Positions 1 to 7,968 of a stretch of 17,080 nucleotides of DNA are shown one piece after another. The number at the start of each line of letters is the position of its first letter. Positions within the stretch are counted from its first letter, which is position 1. A program made the translations under genes and the position numbers. The notes under the pieces were generated by a model. It was not told the DNA's origin, made no database searches, and worked only from the letters and a program-made list of their open reading frames with translations. The stretch is from JBDUCV01 sp040003255 (lineage in GTDB: Bacteria; Actinomycetota; Actinomycetes; Mycobacteriales; Jatrophihabitantaceae), in assembly GCA_040003255.1 (NCBI GenBank), contig JBDUCV010000052.1:1-17080 (forward strand), given 5' to 3'.

Positions 1-31
1 CGTGGGGGTTCAAGTCCCCCCTCGGACACCA
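1..31 (+). tRNA. 3' end of a tRNA gene, probably tRNA-Leu (5' part outside window)
   Basis: Positions 4-8 (GGGGG) and 16-20 (CCCCC) form a T-stem around the T-loop TTCAAGT at 9-15. The 3' acceptor strand CTCGGAC follows at 21-27, then discriminator A28 and an encoded CCA at 29-31. The acceptor strand implies a 5' end GTCCGAG, which from memory fits an actinobacterial class II leucine tRNA. The anticodon lies outside the window, so the amino acid identity is an inference; that it is a tRNA end is well supported. Confidence 0.85.
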
Positions 32-62
32 CGGTTGCAAGCTTCGAAGATCGAGGAGCAGG

Positions 63-455
63 TTGCGTATCGAGGCCGATCAGTTCGAGACCGGGCTGAT
101 CAAGCTCCTCGGCATCACCTTCCACAGCGTGACCGCAGACGAGGTGGTGCTGCGCTGGCAGGTCACCCCCGATCTCTATCAACCCGATGGCATCGTCCAC
201 GGCGGCGTCTACACGGCCGCCATCGAGACCGCCGCGAGCGTCGGCGCGGGAATTTGGTTCGCCGACAGAGGCCGAGTCGTCGGGGTGTCGAACCAGACCG
301 ATTTCCTGCGGGCGGTGCGAGCGGGTGAACTGACGGCAACCGCGACTCCCATCCACCGCGGCCGCAGCCAGCAGTTGTGGCAGGTTCAGGTCGTCGACGC
401 CGAAGATCGGCTCGTCGCCCGCGGGCAGGTTCGGCTGCAGAACCTGACGTCCTGA
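63..455 (+). CDS. PaaI-type hotdog-fold thioesterase
   Basis: This 130-residue protein has the length and pattern of single-domain hotdog (4HBT/PaaI) acyl-CoA thioesterases, which hydrolyse cytosolic acyl- or aryl-CoA thioesters as homotetramers. The family signature is visible: a GIVHGG turn (His46-Gly47-Gly48) followed by the hotdog helix with an acidic residue (Glu55 in AIETAAS), the usual general base or nucleophile position. A later SNQTDFLR segment matches the strand that often carries the conserved Asn/Asp. The start is TTG at 63, chosen because AGGAG at 54-58 lies 4 nt upstream and the fold begins at once. It starts 32 nt after the tRNA. The substrate cannot be told from sequence; menaquinone-pathway DHNA-CoA hydrolysis and phenylacetyl-CoA proofreading are both known roles in this family. 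Confidence 0.85.
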   Translation: MRIEADQFETGLIKLLGITFHSVTADEVVLRWQVTPDLYQPDGIVHGGVYTAAIETAASVGAGIWFADRGRVVGVSNQTDFLRAVRAGELTATATPIHRGRSQQLWQVQVVDAEDRLVARGQVRLQNLTS

Positions 456-595
456 TCGGCTGTCATCGAGCGTCGATGGCATCCGGCCGGTGCGCCGACC
501 GCTCACTTGTGGCGCTTGCACGGGTCGTAACGCGGCGGGATGCTGGACTTGAACCGCATCGGCGCTTCGTTTGTCAGGCGGCGCGGGGGTCCGAA

Positions 596-2074
596 ATGGT
601 CAGTTTCGCGCAGCTCCAATCGCAGTTGGCCGCCGCCCTGGCCTCGAACACGCCCGGCTCCTCGGTTCCCCATGTGCTCGTGGCCCTTCCGTCCTTGAGT
701 GTGGGCGAGTCTCTGCTCTCGCACTACGCCGAGCGGATTCCGGCGTTGGAGCACCGATACCTGCTCTCGCACTTGATGCTGCCTCGAATCGAGAGTTGCG
801 AGATCGTTTTCGTCAGTTGCCAGGCGGCGTCACGAGAGGTGCTCGATTACTACTTGTCGCTCGTACCGGCCGATCGCCGCGACAGTATGAAGGCGCGCTT
901 TCGGCTGCTCGAGGTGCCGGACCGCACTGCGCGCTCGGTGGCCGCCAAGCTGTTGGACCGGCCGGACCTCATCGCCGAGTTACGAGCATCCTTTCGTGGG
1001 CGTCCCGCGTTCATCGAACCCTGGAACGTCACCACTTACGAGGTCGAGCTGGCCCGCCTTCTTGGAGTGCCGATCAACGGCACGTCCCCGGATCTGTGGC
1101 CAATCGGGTACAAGAGTGCCGGCCGAAGGTTGTTCGCCGAGGCAAATGTGCCGATGCCCTATGGCCGTGAAGGCGTGCGGTCCATCGATGACGTGGTGGT
1201 CGCGGTGGCCGAGATCAGGTCCAGGTGTCCTGCCGCATCCGGGGTAGTGGTCAAGACAGACGACAGCGGCGCCGGGGACGGCAACCAGGTGATCCGTTTC
1301 GACGAGGCGACGACCTCTGCAGAGGTTCGAGCCATCGTGGGGGCATTTCCGGCGTGGTATCTGACTGATCTCGCGGCCGGCGGTGTCGTCGAAGAACTCG
1401 TCGCTGGCGCGGCCTTCGCTAGCCCGAGCGCCCAGGTCGACATCCTGCCCGATGGCGAACCAGTCGTGTTAGCGACGCACGAGCAAGTGCTCGGCGGCCC
1501 AACGGGCCAGGTCTACACCGGCTGCCGCTTTCCGGCTGACTCTGTGTACACGGCGCACCTCGGCCAACACGCGCGGGCAGTCGGCCAGATCCTCGGCCGC
1601 CGGGGCGCGCTCGGCCGCTTCAGCGTCGACTTCGCCGCGGCACGACGGGCGACCGGGCGGTGGGATGTCTTCGCCCTCGAAATCAACCTCCGCAAGGGCG
1701 GCACGACCCACCCGTACTCCGCGCTGCGCAATCTGGCTCCAGGTCACTACGACGTCGAGTCAGGACAGTGGATCACCGTCGACGGATCGTCTCGCTGCTA
1801 CGAGTCCACCGACAATCTCATCCACCCCAAGTGGCGAGGACGACCGCCGAGCAACGTGATCCGAATCGTCGCCGACGCTGGCTTGCAGTTCACCCCGCAA
1901 ACCAAGACCGGCGTCGTCCTCCACATGCTTTCCTGCCTTGCCATCGACGGTCGACTCGGGCTGACCGCGATCGGGACATCCGCCCAACACGCCGCCGAGC
2001 TCTACTCGGCCACCGTAAAACTCCTCTCCGAGTCCACCGACCGAACGGCTGCCACGTCCGGCGCGGGTCACTGA
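596..2074 (+). CDS. PGM1-like pre-ATP-grasp/ATP-grasp amide (peptide) ligase
   Basis: This 492-residue enzyme has the layout of pre-ATP-grasp proteins related to PGM1, the pheganomycin peptide ligase. The pre-ATP-grasp Rossmann-like part spans about residues 25-160 (VLVALPSLS near 28, YYLSLVP near 85). The ATP-grasp core spans about 165-370, with Lys220 and the glycine-rich loop KTDDSGAGDGN, EEL at 266-268, and the metal ligands Asp345, Glu362 and Asn364 in LEINLRKGG. The PGM1-type C-terminal domain follows (KTGVVLHML near 437, LGLTAIGTS near 454). Such enzymes activate a carboxylate as an acyl-phosphate and join it to an amine. The frame is open further upstream (ATG at 476), but those extra residues look non-coding. 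ATG 596 has a weak GGGGG Shine-Dalgarno 6 nt upstream, and the family begins here. Substrates are unknown. All ATP-site residues look intact, so it is probably active. Confidence 0.85.
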   Translation: MVSFAQLQSQLAAALASNTPGSSVPHVLVALPSLSVGESLLSHYAERIPALEHRYLLSHLMLPRIESCEIVFVSCQAASREVLDYYLSLVPADRRDSMKARFRLLEVPDRTARSVAAKLLDRPDLIAELRASFRGRPAFIEPWNVTTYEVELARLLGVPINGTSPDLWPIGYKSAGRRLFAEANVPMPYGREGVRSIDDVVVAVAEIRSRCPAASGVVVKTDDSGAGDGNQVIRFDEATTSAEVRAIVGAFPAWYLTDLAAGGVVEELVAGAAFASPSAQVDILPDGEPVVLATHEQVLGGPTGQVYTGCRFPADSVYTAHLGQHARAVGQILGRRGALGRFSVDFAAARRATGRWDVFALEINLRKGGTTHPYSALRNLAPGHYDVESGQWITVDGSSRCYESTDNLIHPKWRGRPPSNVIRIVADAGLQFTPQTKTGVVLHMLSCLAIDGRLGLTAIGTSAQHAAELYSATVKLLSESTDRTAATSGAGH

Positions 2075-2077
2075 GCT

Positions 2078-2113
2078 CCCGGCGTCAGGCCACCGGCCGC
2101 GGTTGCCGCCGGG
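2078..2113 (+). terminator. Candidate stem-loop terminator after the PGM1-like ligase
   Basis: CCCGGCG at 2078-2084 pairs perfectly with CGCCGGG at 2107-2113, four bases after the ligase stop codon. A small inner stem ACCG/CGGT (2092-2095 with 2100-2103) could form in the loop. There is no T-run, as is usual for high-GC actinobacterial terminators. Its presence would separate the ligase from citrate synthase transcription. Confidence 0.3.
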
Positions 2114-2129
2114 CACCAGAGCCACCTCC

Positions 2130-2191
2130 GACACGCCTGGAGTTACCGGCCAGTATCGTCAGCTCACCGCTTGGTTCGAGAGGGGCACACA
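2130..2191 (+). promoter_or_regulatory. Weak candidate promoter and clear ribosome-binding site for citrate synthase
   Basis: A TANNNT -10 element (TATCGT) lies near 2154-2159, with only a poor CCGACA-like -35 about 20 nt upstream, so the promoter is weakly supported. The ribosome-binding site AGAGGGG at 2179-2185, 6 nt before the ATG, is convincing and decides the start at 2192 over the in-frame TTG at 2171. Confidence 0.3.
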
Positions 2192-3502
2192 ATGCCGCAG
2201 ACCGTTCATCCACCCGAGTCCGTGAGGTTGCAGATCGCCGACGCGAAAGACGTCGAGCTGACCGTCCGGCCAGTGACCGAAGGTGCGCCCGGAGCGGACA
2301 TCTCCGGGCTCCTGTCACATACCGGACTGATCACCTACGACCCCGGGTTCGCCAACACCGGGGCGTGCTCGTCGGCAATCACCTACATCGATGGTGACGC
2401 CGGAATCTTGCGCTACCGGGGTTATCCGATCGACGAACTTGCCGAGCACTCGAACTTCCTCGAGGTCAGCTACCTCCTCATCTACGGTGAGCTGCCGAGC
2501 GCCGCCGAGCTCGATTCGTTCACCGATCGGATCCGCCGGCACACGATGCTGCACGAGGACCTGAAGCGTTTCTTCGACGGCTTCCCGCGCGATGCCCACC
2601 CGATGCCGGTGCTTTCGTCCGCGGTCTCCGCGCTATCCACGTTCTATCAGAGCCCGAGCGAACCGTCCGACGATCCTGACATCGACCTGACGACGATCCG
2701 GCTACTGGCCAAGCTGCCCACCATCGCGGCGTACGCGTACAAGAAGTCCATCGGCCAGCCGTTCCTGTACCCCGACAATTCTCTCGGTCTGGTCGAGAAC
2801 TTCTTGCGGATGACATTCGGGTTCCCGGCCGAGCCCTACATTCCCGATCCGATCGCGGCACGTGCCCTGGACCTGCTGTTCATCCTGCATGCCGACCACG
2901 AGCAGAACTGCTCCACTTCGACGGTGCGCCTAGTGGGCTCGGCGCAGGCGAACCTGTTTGCATCCGTGTCGTCGGGTATCCACGCTTTGTCTGGCCCGTT
3001 GCACGGCGGAGCGAATTCGGCGGTGCTGGAGATGCTGGCCGCGATCCGTCAGGACGGAGGTGACGTCGCCTCGTTCGTCCGCAAGGTCAAGGACAAGCAG
3101 GACGGCGTGCGGCTGATGGGATTCGGCCACCGCGTCTACAAGAACTATGACCCGCGGGCGGCGATCATCAAAAAGGCGGCAGATGAGGTGCTGTCGGCTC
3201 TGGGCAAACGCGACGACCTGCTCGACATTGCCGTCGAACTGGAATCGGTTGCCCTCTCCGACGACTACTTCGTGTCGCGCAAGCTCTACCCGAATGTCGA
3301 CTTCTACACCGGGCTGCTCTATCGGGCGATGGGCTTTCCGACCCAGATGTTCACGGTGCTGTTTGCGATCGGGCGCCTACCCGGCTGGATCGCCCAGTGG
3401 CACGAGATGATCAACGACCCGGAAACCCGCATCGGCCGGCCACGCCAGCTCTATACCGGGCCCGCTCAGCGCTCCTACGTTGCCGACCAGCGGCGAGGTT
3501 GA
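2192..3502 (+). CDS. gltA: Citrate synthase, type II (GltA2-like)
   Basis: The 436-residue product condenses acetyl-CoA and oxaloacetate into citrate, the entry step of the TCA cycle. It is a full-length type II (NADH-sensitive family) enzyme, closest by eye to mycobacterial GltA2: ITYIDGDAGILRYRGYPID near 63-81, RHTMLHEDLKRFFDGFPR near 116-133 and LHADHEQNCSTSTVRLVGS near 232-250 are nearly identical. The catalytic triad is intact: His271 in GPLHGGAN, His313 in GFGHRVYKNYDPRA and Asp370 in NVDFYTG (E. coli His264, His305, Asp362). The start is ATG 2192 with a strong Shine-Dalgarno. It lies 117 nt downstream of the PGM1-like ligase and converges, with only 25 nt between stops, on the second ATP-grasp gene. 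Whether this is the only citrate synthase of the genome cannot be seen. Confidence 0.97.
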   Translation: MPQTVHPPESVRLQIADAKDVELTVRPVTEGAPGADISGLLSHTGLITYDPGFANTGACSSAITYIDGDAGILRYRGYPIDELAEHSNFLEVSYLLIYGELPSAAELDSFTDRIRRHTMLHEDLKRFFDGFPRDAHPMPVLSSAVSALSTFYQSPSEPSDDPDIDLTTIRLLAKLPTIAAYAYKKSIGQPFLYPDNSLGLVENFLRMTFGFPAEPYIPDPIAARALDLLFILHADHEQNCSTSTVRLVGSAQANLFASVSSGIHALSGPLHGGANSAVLEMLAAIRQDGGDVASFVRKVKDKQDGVRLMGFGHRVYKNYDPRAAIIKKAADEVLSALGKRDDLLDIAVELESVALSDDYFVSRKLYPNVDFYTGLLYRAMGFPTQMFTVLFAIGRLPGWIAQWHEMINDPETRIGRPRQLYTGPAQRSYVADQRRG

Positions 3503-3527
3503 CTCGCCCAGGTGCCGTGCGGGGTTG

Positions 3528-4787
3528 TCAGGTCGTGGATGCCAGACGCTTGGTCTCGTCCGCTACCCAGACATCGACGAGTCCTTGGAAGTGCGCGAGG
3601 AAGCGGTCGTGCTCGTGAGCCGGATAGGTTGTGCGGACCGTGTCGAACAGCAGCCGCTCAAAGTCGGCACCGGTCATCCACTCGAGTACCCGGTCATCGA
3701 TGTCGGCGAGATGTTCGGCACAGAATTCCTGATAGCGCTCAGCGTTGAAGTAGGTGTCGGCGAGCCGGCGATACGCAGCGAGCTTTTCACTGTATTCGAG
3801 ATCAGGCCGGTCACCGATCTCGAAATAGGACCTGGTGTCCTGATCGATGCGCGGCCGGCGGCCCGTGACAAGACAGAACACGGTCCATTTGACCAGCGCG
3901 CGCATCGCCCATGGAAAGTAATAGTGCAGCGAGGTGATCGCGACATCGGGGCAGGCGTTCGCGTAATCGATCGGGTAGACCTGGCCGTCCTTGACGAGGA
4001 CCTCGCAGGAGTTGAACTCCCACCGGAAAAACGCGTTGATCGTCTTGGAGATGGTGACGACCTCGGCACCCGTGCCTGGGTCGAGGAAATCGTGCTGCAC
4101 CCGGTAACGGTTATGCATCGGGGCGTCGGGGTCGAAGCGCATGACCATCGTCTCGGCGCCGATCGACAGTGCGCGGGCGAACACATCGAAACCTTCGACG
4201 CTGGCTTGCAGGTGCATCAACATCTCGCCGGACTCGTCGTAGGCCCGGTGTAGTTCATCGACGTCGCCGATGCGTGACACGCCCCGCCACGCGCCGCCGT
4301 CGTAGGGCTTCATGTAGAGCGGGTAGCCGACCTGTGCGGCGATCTTGTCCAGATCGAACGGCTCGTTGTAGCGCATCGCGGTGTCGGCGTATTTCGTGTG
4401 GTCGATCGGATTCTTGTATGGCACCAGAACGGTCTCGGGCACCTTCAAGTCAAGCCGCATCATTGCGCAATATGCCGCGTGCTTCTCCATGGCCTGGAAG
4501 GTAAACGGCGAATTGAGCAGATAGACGTCATCCATCAGCGCAACCTTCTTCAGCCATTCGCGCGGGTGGTAGTACCAGTAGGACAGCCGGTCGATGATCA
4601 GCTCGGTGCGCGGCTTGGCGCGCAGCGAGAATGGCTCGATCGTCAGCCGTTCGACGTCGAAGCGATGCAGCCGTCCGCGGTCGTCGTGGACCGGGCCTGC
4701 CACCGCGAGTAATGCCTCGAACGCGCGCGGCCAGTCGTCCTCGGTGCCGAGCAGCAGCCCGACGAGGTGGCGCACCTCGGAGTCCAC
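3528..4787 (-). CDS. ATP-grasp ligase of unknown substrate (last gene of esterase-esterase-ligase operon)
   Basis: This 419-residue protein has an ATP-grasp catalytic core. Visible elements are KHAAYCAMMRLDLKVPET near 102-119 (the pre-core helix and strand), YPLYMKPYDGGAWRGVSRI near 155-173 with Lys160 and the glycine-rich loop, Glu262 in SCEVLV, and the metal-binding YPIDYANACPD near 271-281 (Asp274, Asn277, Asp281). The family is predicted to activate a carboxylate with ATP and couple it to an amine or thiol; the substrate is unknown. The C-terminal part (about 300-419) is helical and not recognised. The start is GTG 4787, with AAAGGGG 6 nt upstream overlapping the end of the preceding esterase gene. 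The 12-nt gap says both are one operon. It is not closely similar to the PGM1-like ligase at 596, so this is not a duplication. Confidence 0.85.
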   Translation of the reverse strand: MDSEVRHLVGLLLGTEDDWPRAFEALLAVAGPVHDDRGRLHRFDVERLTIEPFSLRAKPRTELIIDRLSYWYYHPREWLKKVALMDDVYLLNSPFTFQAMEKHAAYCAMMRLDLKVPETVLVPYKNPIDHTKYADTAMRYNEPFDLDKIAAQVGYPLYMKPYDGGAWRGVSRIGDVDELHRAYDESGEMLMHLQASVEGFDVFARALSIGAETMVMRFDPDAPMHNRYRVQHDFLDPGTGAEVVTISKTINAFFRWEFNSCEVLVKDGQVYPIDYANACPDVAITSLHYYFPWAMRALVKWTVFCLVTGRRPRIDQDTRSYFEIGDRPDLEYSEKLAAYRRLADTYFNAERYQEFCAEHLADIDDRVLEWMTGADFERLLFDTVRTTYPAHEHDRFLAHFQGLVDVWVADETKRLASTT

Positions 4788-4799
4788 GTGCGTCCCCTT

Positions 4800-5546
4800 T
4801 CAGCAGAACCGCGGCAAGTGGTGGGCGAGCTGACGCTGCCACCAGGGCCAGTCGTGGGCGACGTCATGACCCCACAGATCCACCTCGCAACGGATGCCCT
4901 TTTCTTGGAGCAGCGCGCCCAGTTTCTGGGTCGAGGGAAGCGCCCCGGTCGGGTGCGTCTCCCACGCGCCCTGTCCGACTACGAGCACCACCGAGGCCCG
5001 CGAGCGCAGCCAGTCCAAATGATCACCGCCGGCGTGGGCGACATAGTCGAACGGGTTGTTGAAGTAGGTCGCGTCGCCGCGTTCACCCCACCCGTACCAA
5101 GTCGTGGGGTCGTAGTTTCCTGACAACCCGATCGCGAGCGGGAACAGGTCCGGCCGTCGGAGCGCGAGGTTGACCGCGTGGTACGCGCCGAGACTGCAGC
5201 CCGTCGTGATGATTTCGGTGTCGCCACCGCAGTCGGCGAACACGAAGGGGACGACCTGATCGAGCAGCCATGCCTCGTATGCGCCGTGATATTGCGCACG
5301 CTGCTCCAACGGCAGGTCAAGCCGCGACCAGGTCTGTACGTCGAAGGAATCGACGCAGTACAGCTTCACCCGTCCCGCTTCGATGAGGTGGGCCACAGCG
5401 TCGACCATGCCGTTGTTTTCGAAATCCGCAGCGCGGCCCTGGTCGGACGGGAACACGAGCACCGGACGACCCCAATGGCCGTATGCGATGACCGTGCCGG
5501 CCGCGCCGAATGCCGGCGCGTACAGATCGTGCCACTCGCGTCGCAC
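4800..5546 (-). CDS. Alpha/beta-hydrolase esterase (esterase D/PHB-depolymerase-like)
   Basis: The 248-residue enzyme is a compact serine esterase of the alpha/beta-hydrolase fold. The nucleophile elbow is Ser118 in TTGCSLGAYHA. The likely catalytic histidine is His231 in AHDWPWW near the C-terminus, and LSGNYD follows the elbow as in relatives. No signal peptide or membrane segment is seen, so it should be cytosolic. The frame is open up to 5624, but the family starts with an xREWHxLYxPAxG pattern, which fits GTG 5546, spaced 6 nt from GGGGAGG. A GTG at 5552 would overlap the upstream stop as GTGA, but its Shine-Dalgarno would have no spacing. The gene is translationally coupled to the Fes-like esterase upstream and to the ATP-grasp gene 12 nt downstream. 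The substrate is unknown. Confidence 0.85.
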   Translation of the reverse strand: MRREWHDLYAPAFGAAGTVIAYGHWGRPVLVFPSDQGRAADFENNGMVDAVAHLIEAGRVKLYCVDSFDVQTWSRLDLPLEQRAQYHGAYEAWLLDQVVPFVFADCGGDTEIITTGCSLGAYHAVNLALRRPDLFPLAIGLSGNYDPTTWYGWGERGDATYFNNPFDYVAHAGGDHLDWLRSRASVVLVVGQGAWETHPTGALPSTQKLGALLQEKGIRCEVDLWGHDVAHDWPWWQRQLAHHLPRFC

Positions 5547-5548
5547 GG

Positions 5549-6655
5549 TCACCCTCCCCCAGCCCGGGGCTCCCATGCCTGCGCCAACAGGTCGACCAGA
5601 TGTGGATCCAGGGCGTCGCGCCAACCGACGTAGGTGTGCGCATCGGGCACCTCAGTCAGCGTGATCCGGTGGCCGAGCGCCGCCAACGTCTCGGCCATCA
5701 CGCGATTGTTGGCCAGGTTCTCCTCCCCCAGCCCAGCGGTCATGGCGATGTCTAGGGGCTCGCCGACGGGAACCGCCGCCTCCAGCTGTTCGACGAAAGC
5801 AGTAATCGCGCTGAACCCGACGAACGAGGTCTCCTGCGCATCGAGGTCGCGCCGGAAGAAGCTGCCCGACTGCAGGAACAGCGCGTTGGCGATTCCCGGC
5901 TCGGTGCTCGCCGCATGCAGAGCAGCAAGCGCGCCGAGGCTTACACCGGCGATCGCCACCGATTCGGAGATGCTCACGGCGTTGCGAATAGCAGGCAGCA
6001 GCACGTGCTTGACCGCCCGCGCATAGTCAAGTGAAGCTGAGTAGGACTCATTCCGGTCGCCCGGGCCGACCAGTGCCAGACGGAACGGTGGCAGCCGTTT
6101 GGCCGCGACCATCGCCGCGGCGAACCGGGTGACGGCACCAAGCCGGTCGAACTCGGACCCGTCGTGTAGCAAGAGCAGCGGCAGCTCGGCGCGGCGGCCC
6201 GCTCGGTCCGGAGACCAGATCGTCACGGCCAGCGGCTCGCGGAGGCCACGGGCCCTAACCACCAGCTCGCTGCATGACCCGGGCGGTGGTGTCTCGTCCA
6301 GCCAACCGGGCGCGCGATAACCGGGGAACTCCAGAACCGAATGGTCACCGAACGCCGTCGGCGTGCGTTGCGGGTTGGAGGAGTCACAGACCATCACCTC
6401 GGCGCCGTCTGCGAAGCGCACGACATACAGGTACTCCAACCGCTGGACCGGTGGCCGGGCCACGTCCAGTTCCCACCCGGCGGCGACACGATTCATGGCG
6501 GCCGGTTCACGGTCGTGCCGCAGGTCGAGCCAGAGCCGCACGTCTTGCGCTTCATGCGTTCGGTCCGGCATCCGGAACAGGATGCCGTCCTCTGACAGAG
6601 TGGTGAGAAAAGGCGGCGCGGGCGCCTTCGTTCGCCTGCTCGCCCCGCTTGCCAT
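5549..6655 (-). CDS. Fes-like (enterochelin esterase-type) alpha/beta hydrolase with N-terminal beta-sandwich
   Basis: This 368-residue protein resembles the enterochelin esterase group. An N-terminal immunoglobulin/CBM48-like beta-sandwich spans about residues 20-110 (DGILFRMPD, VRLWLDLR, RLEYLYVVRFADG). A hydrolase domain follows from about 130, with LLLLHDGSEFD near 160, nucleophile Ser239 in IAGVSLGALAA and probable catalytic His340 in DAHTYVGW. Known members cleave ester bonds of siderophores or other polyesters; here the substrate is unknown. The frame continues upstream to 6754, but ATG 6655 is preferred: a -10-like TAGGTT sits exactly 7 nt before it, predicting a leaderless message, and homologous sequence begins soon after. 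It is the first gene of the three-gene minus operon and diverges from the homogentisate operon. Confidence 0.82.
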   Translation of the reverse strand: MASGASRRTKAPAPPFLTTLSEDGILFRMPDRTHEAQDVRLWLDLRHDREPAAMNRVAAGWELDVARPPVQRLEYLYVVRFADGAEVMVCDSSNPQRTPTAFGDHSVLEFPGYRAPGWLDETPPPGSCSELVVRARGLREPLAVTIWSPDRAGRRAELPLLLLHDGSEFDRLGAVTRFAAAMVAAKRLPPFRLALVGPGDRNESYSASLDYARAVKHVLLPAIRNAVSISESVAIAGVSLGALAALHAASTEPGIANALFLQSGSFFRRDLDAQETSFVGFSAITAFVEQLEAAVPVGEPLDIAMTAGLGEENLANNRVMAETLAALGHRITLTEVPDAHTYVGWRDALDPHLVDLLAQAWEPRAGGG

Positions 6656-6752
6656 GGCGGGCAACCTATCGCGCGCTGCTCGGCGGGGTGCGGGTGGCGG
6701 GCGTAAGTTCGTGCACGCACAGCATCCTCGTAGGCGCGGGACGGGAGACGCC
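6656..6752. promoter_or_regulatory. Divergent promoter region between the esterase/ligase operon and the homogentisate operon
   Basis: On the minus strand, TAGGTT (6668-6663) ends 7 nt before ATG 6655, fitting a -10 element for a leaderless transcript. On the plus strand, TAAGTT (6704-6709) would start transcription near 6716, giving a leader of about 37 nt with GGGAG (6743-6747) as ribosome-binding site 5 nt before ATG 6753. No good -35 boxes are visible. The palindrome CGTGCACG at 6710-6717 lies just after the plus -10 and may be part of an operator. Confidence 0.4.
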
Positions 6753-7967
6753 ATGGCCTACTACCGCCGGCACGGCAGCGTGCCACCGAAGCGGCACACG
6801 CAGCACCGCGCGCCGGACGGTCGGCTGTACTACGAGGAGCTAATGGGCGAGGAGGGCTTCGTTTCGGATTCTTCGTTGCTCTACCACCGTGAGATTCCCT
6901 CCGCGATCCGTGACGCCCGGCCGTGGGAACTGCCCGACCAGGCGACGAGGCCGAATCACCCTCTACTTCCGCGGCATCTGCAGTTGCACGGACTGTTCGA
7001 CGACGGTACGCCGGACAAGACTGACGCAGTCACCGGTCGGCGGCTCGTGCTCGGCAACGACGACGTGCGTATCTCTTACGCTGTCAGCAGCCTGCCGTCG
7101 CCGCTGTATCGCAACGCGATCGGTGACGAATGCATCTATGTCGAATCCGGCGCGGCGACGGTCGAGACGGTGTTCGGCCAGCTTCGAGTTGGCCCCGGCG
7201 ACTACGTGATCTTGCCGCGGGCGACGACCCACCGGTGGCTGCCCGAGAGCGATCAGCCGCTACGCACGTACTGCATCGAGGCGAACAGCCACATCACCCC
7301 AGCACGTCGGTATCTGTCGAAGTTCGGCCAGCTGCTCGAGCACGCCCCGTACTGCGAGCGGGACCTGCGTCCTCCCAGCGAACCCGACGTGATCGACGAG
7401 GACGACATCGAGGTGTTCGTCAAGCACCGCGGGCGCGGCCCGCACGGCATCACCGGGTCGATCCACACCGTGCCGCGGCATCCGTTCGACGTAGTCGGCT
7501 GGGACGGCTGCCTGTACCCCTACGCGTTCAACGTCTCTGACTTCGAGCCCATCACCGGGCGGGTACATCAGCCGCCGCCTGCGCACCAGGTATTCGAGGG
7601 CGCCAACTTCGTCATCTGCAACTTCGTGCCGCGCAAAGTCGACTACCACCCGCTGTCGATCCCGGTCCCTTACTACCACTCCAACGTCGACAGCGACGAG
7701 GTGATGTTCTACTGCGGAGGCGACTACGAGGCGCGCAAGGGCTCGGGTATCGGGCGGGGCTCGATCTCCCTGCACCCGGGCGGCCACTCGCACGGTCCGC
7801 AGCCGGGTGCGTACGAACGCAGCATCGGCATCCATTTCTTCGACGAGCTCGCCGTCATGGTCGATACATTCCGCCCACTCGAACTTGGCGAGGGCGGCCA
7901 GGCAAGTGACGATGGTGCCTACGCCTGGTCGTGGTTGGCTGGCCGGACGGGAGACGGGGATTCGTGA
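6753..7967 (+). CDS. hmgA: Homogentisate 1,2-dioxygenase
   Basis: The 404-residue cupin enzyme opens the ring of homogentisate with O2 to give 4-maleylacetoacetate, the central step of tyrosine and phenylalanine breakdown. Iron-ligand regions are present: His309 and Glu316 in PYYHSNVDSDEVMFY, and the histidines 345/347 in HPGGHSHGPQ. Further hallmarks are the cupin strand VGPGDYVILPRATTHRW near 147-162 and HQPPPAHQVFEG near 272-283. The start ATG 6753 has GGGAG 5 nt upstream and matches the usual N-terminus (MAYYRRHGSVP). The length is that of the shorter bacterial homologues. The stop is one base before the next start, so it leads a tightly packed catabolic operon. Confidence 0.93.
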   Translation: MAYYRRHGSVPPKRHTQHRAPDGRLYYEELMGEEGFVSDSSLLYHREIPSAIRDARPWELPDQATRPNHPLLPRHLQLHGLFDDGTPDKTDAVTGRRLVLGNDDVRISYAVSSLPSPLYRNAIGDECIYVESGAATVETVFGQLRVGPGDYVILPRATTHRWLPESDQPLRTYCIEANSHITPARRYLSKFGQLLEHAPYCERDLRPPSEPDVIDEDDIEVFVKHRGRGPHGITGSIHTVPRHPFDVVGWDGCLYPYAFNVSDFEPITGRVHQPPPAHQVFEGANFVICNFVPRKVDYHPLSIPVPYYHSNVDSDEVMFYCGGDYEARKGSGIGRGSISLHPGGHSHGPQPGAYERSIGIHFFDELAVMVDTFRPLELGEGGQASDDGAYAWSWLAGRTGDGDS

Positions 7968-7968
7968 C

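Noticed and set aside
1..62. tRNA 3' end as an integration (att) site of a mobile element
   Set aside because: No integrase, no repeated tRNA end later in the window, and an ordinary metabolic gene follows at once.
377..595. In-frame extension of the PGM1-like ligase upstream of ATG 596 (including ATG 476)
   Set aside because: The extra residues are arginine/alanine-rich without family similarity and overlap the thioesterase gene. Recognisable pre-ATP-grasp sequence begins with MVSFAQLQ at 596.
1660..2397. Plus-strand open frame bridging the ligase and citrate synthase
   Set aside because: Its composition is arginine/proline-rich shadow sequence and it overlaps two clear genes in other frames.
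3480..4253. Long plus-strand open frame opposite the ATP-grasp gene
   Set aside because: It is a high-GC antisense shadow of the convincing minus-strand ATP-grasp coding sequence and has no recognisable domain.
6656..6754. N-terminal extension of the Fes-like esterase to 6754
   Set aside because: The extension is low-complexity, would cross the start of homogentisate dioxygenase, and ignores the -10 element placed 7 nt before ATG 6655.
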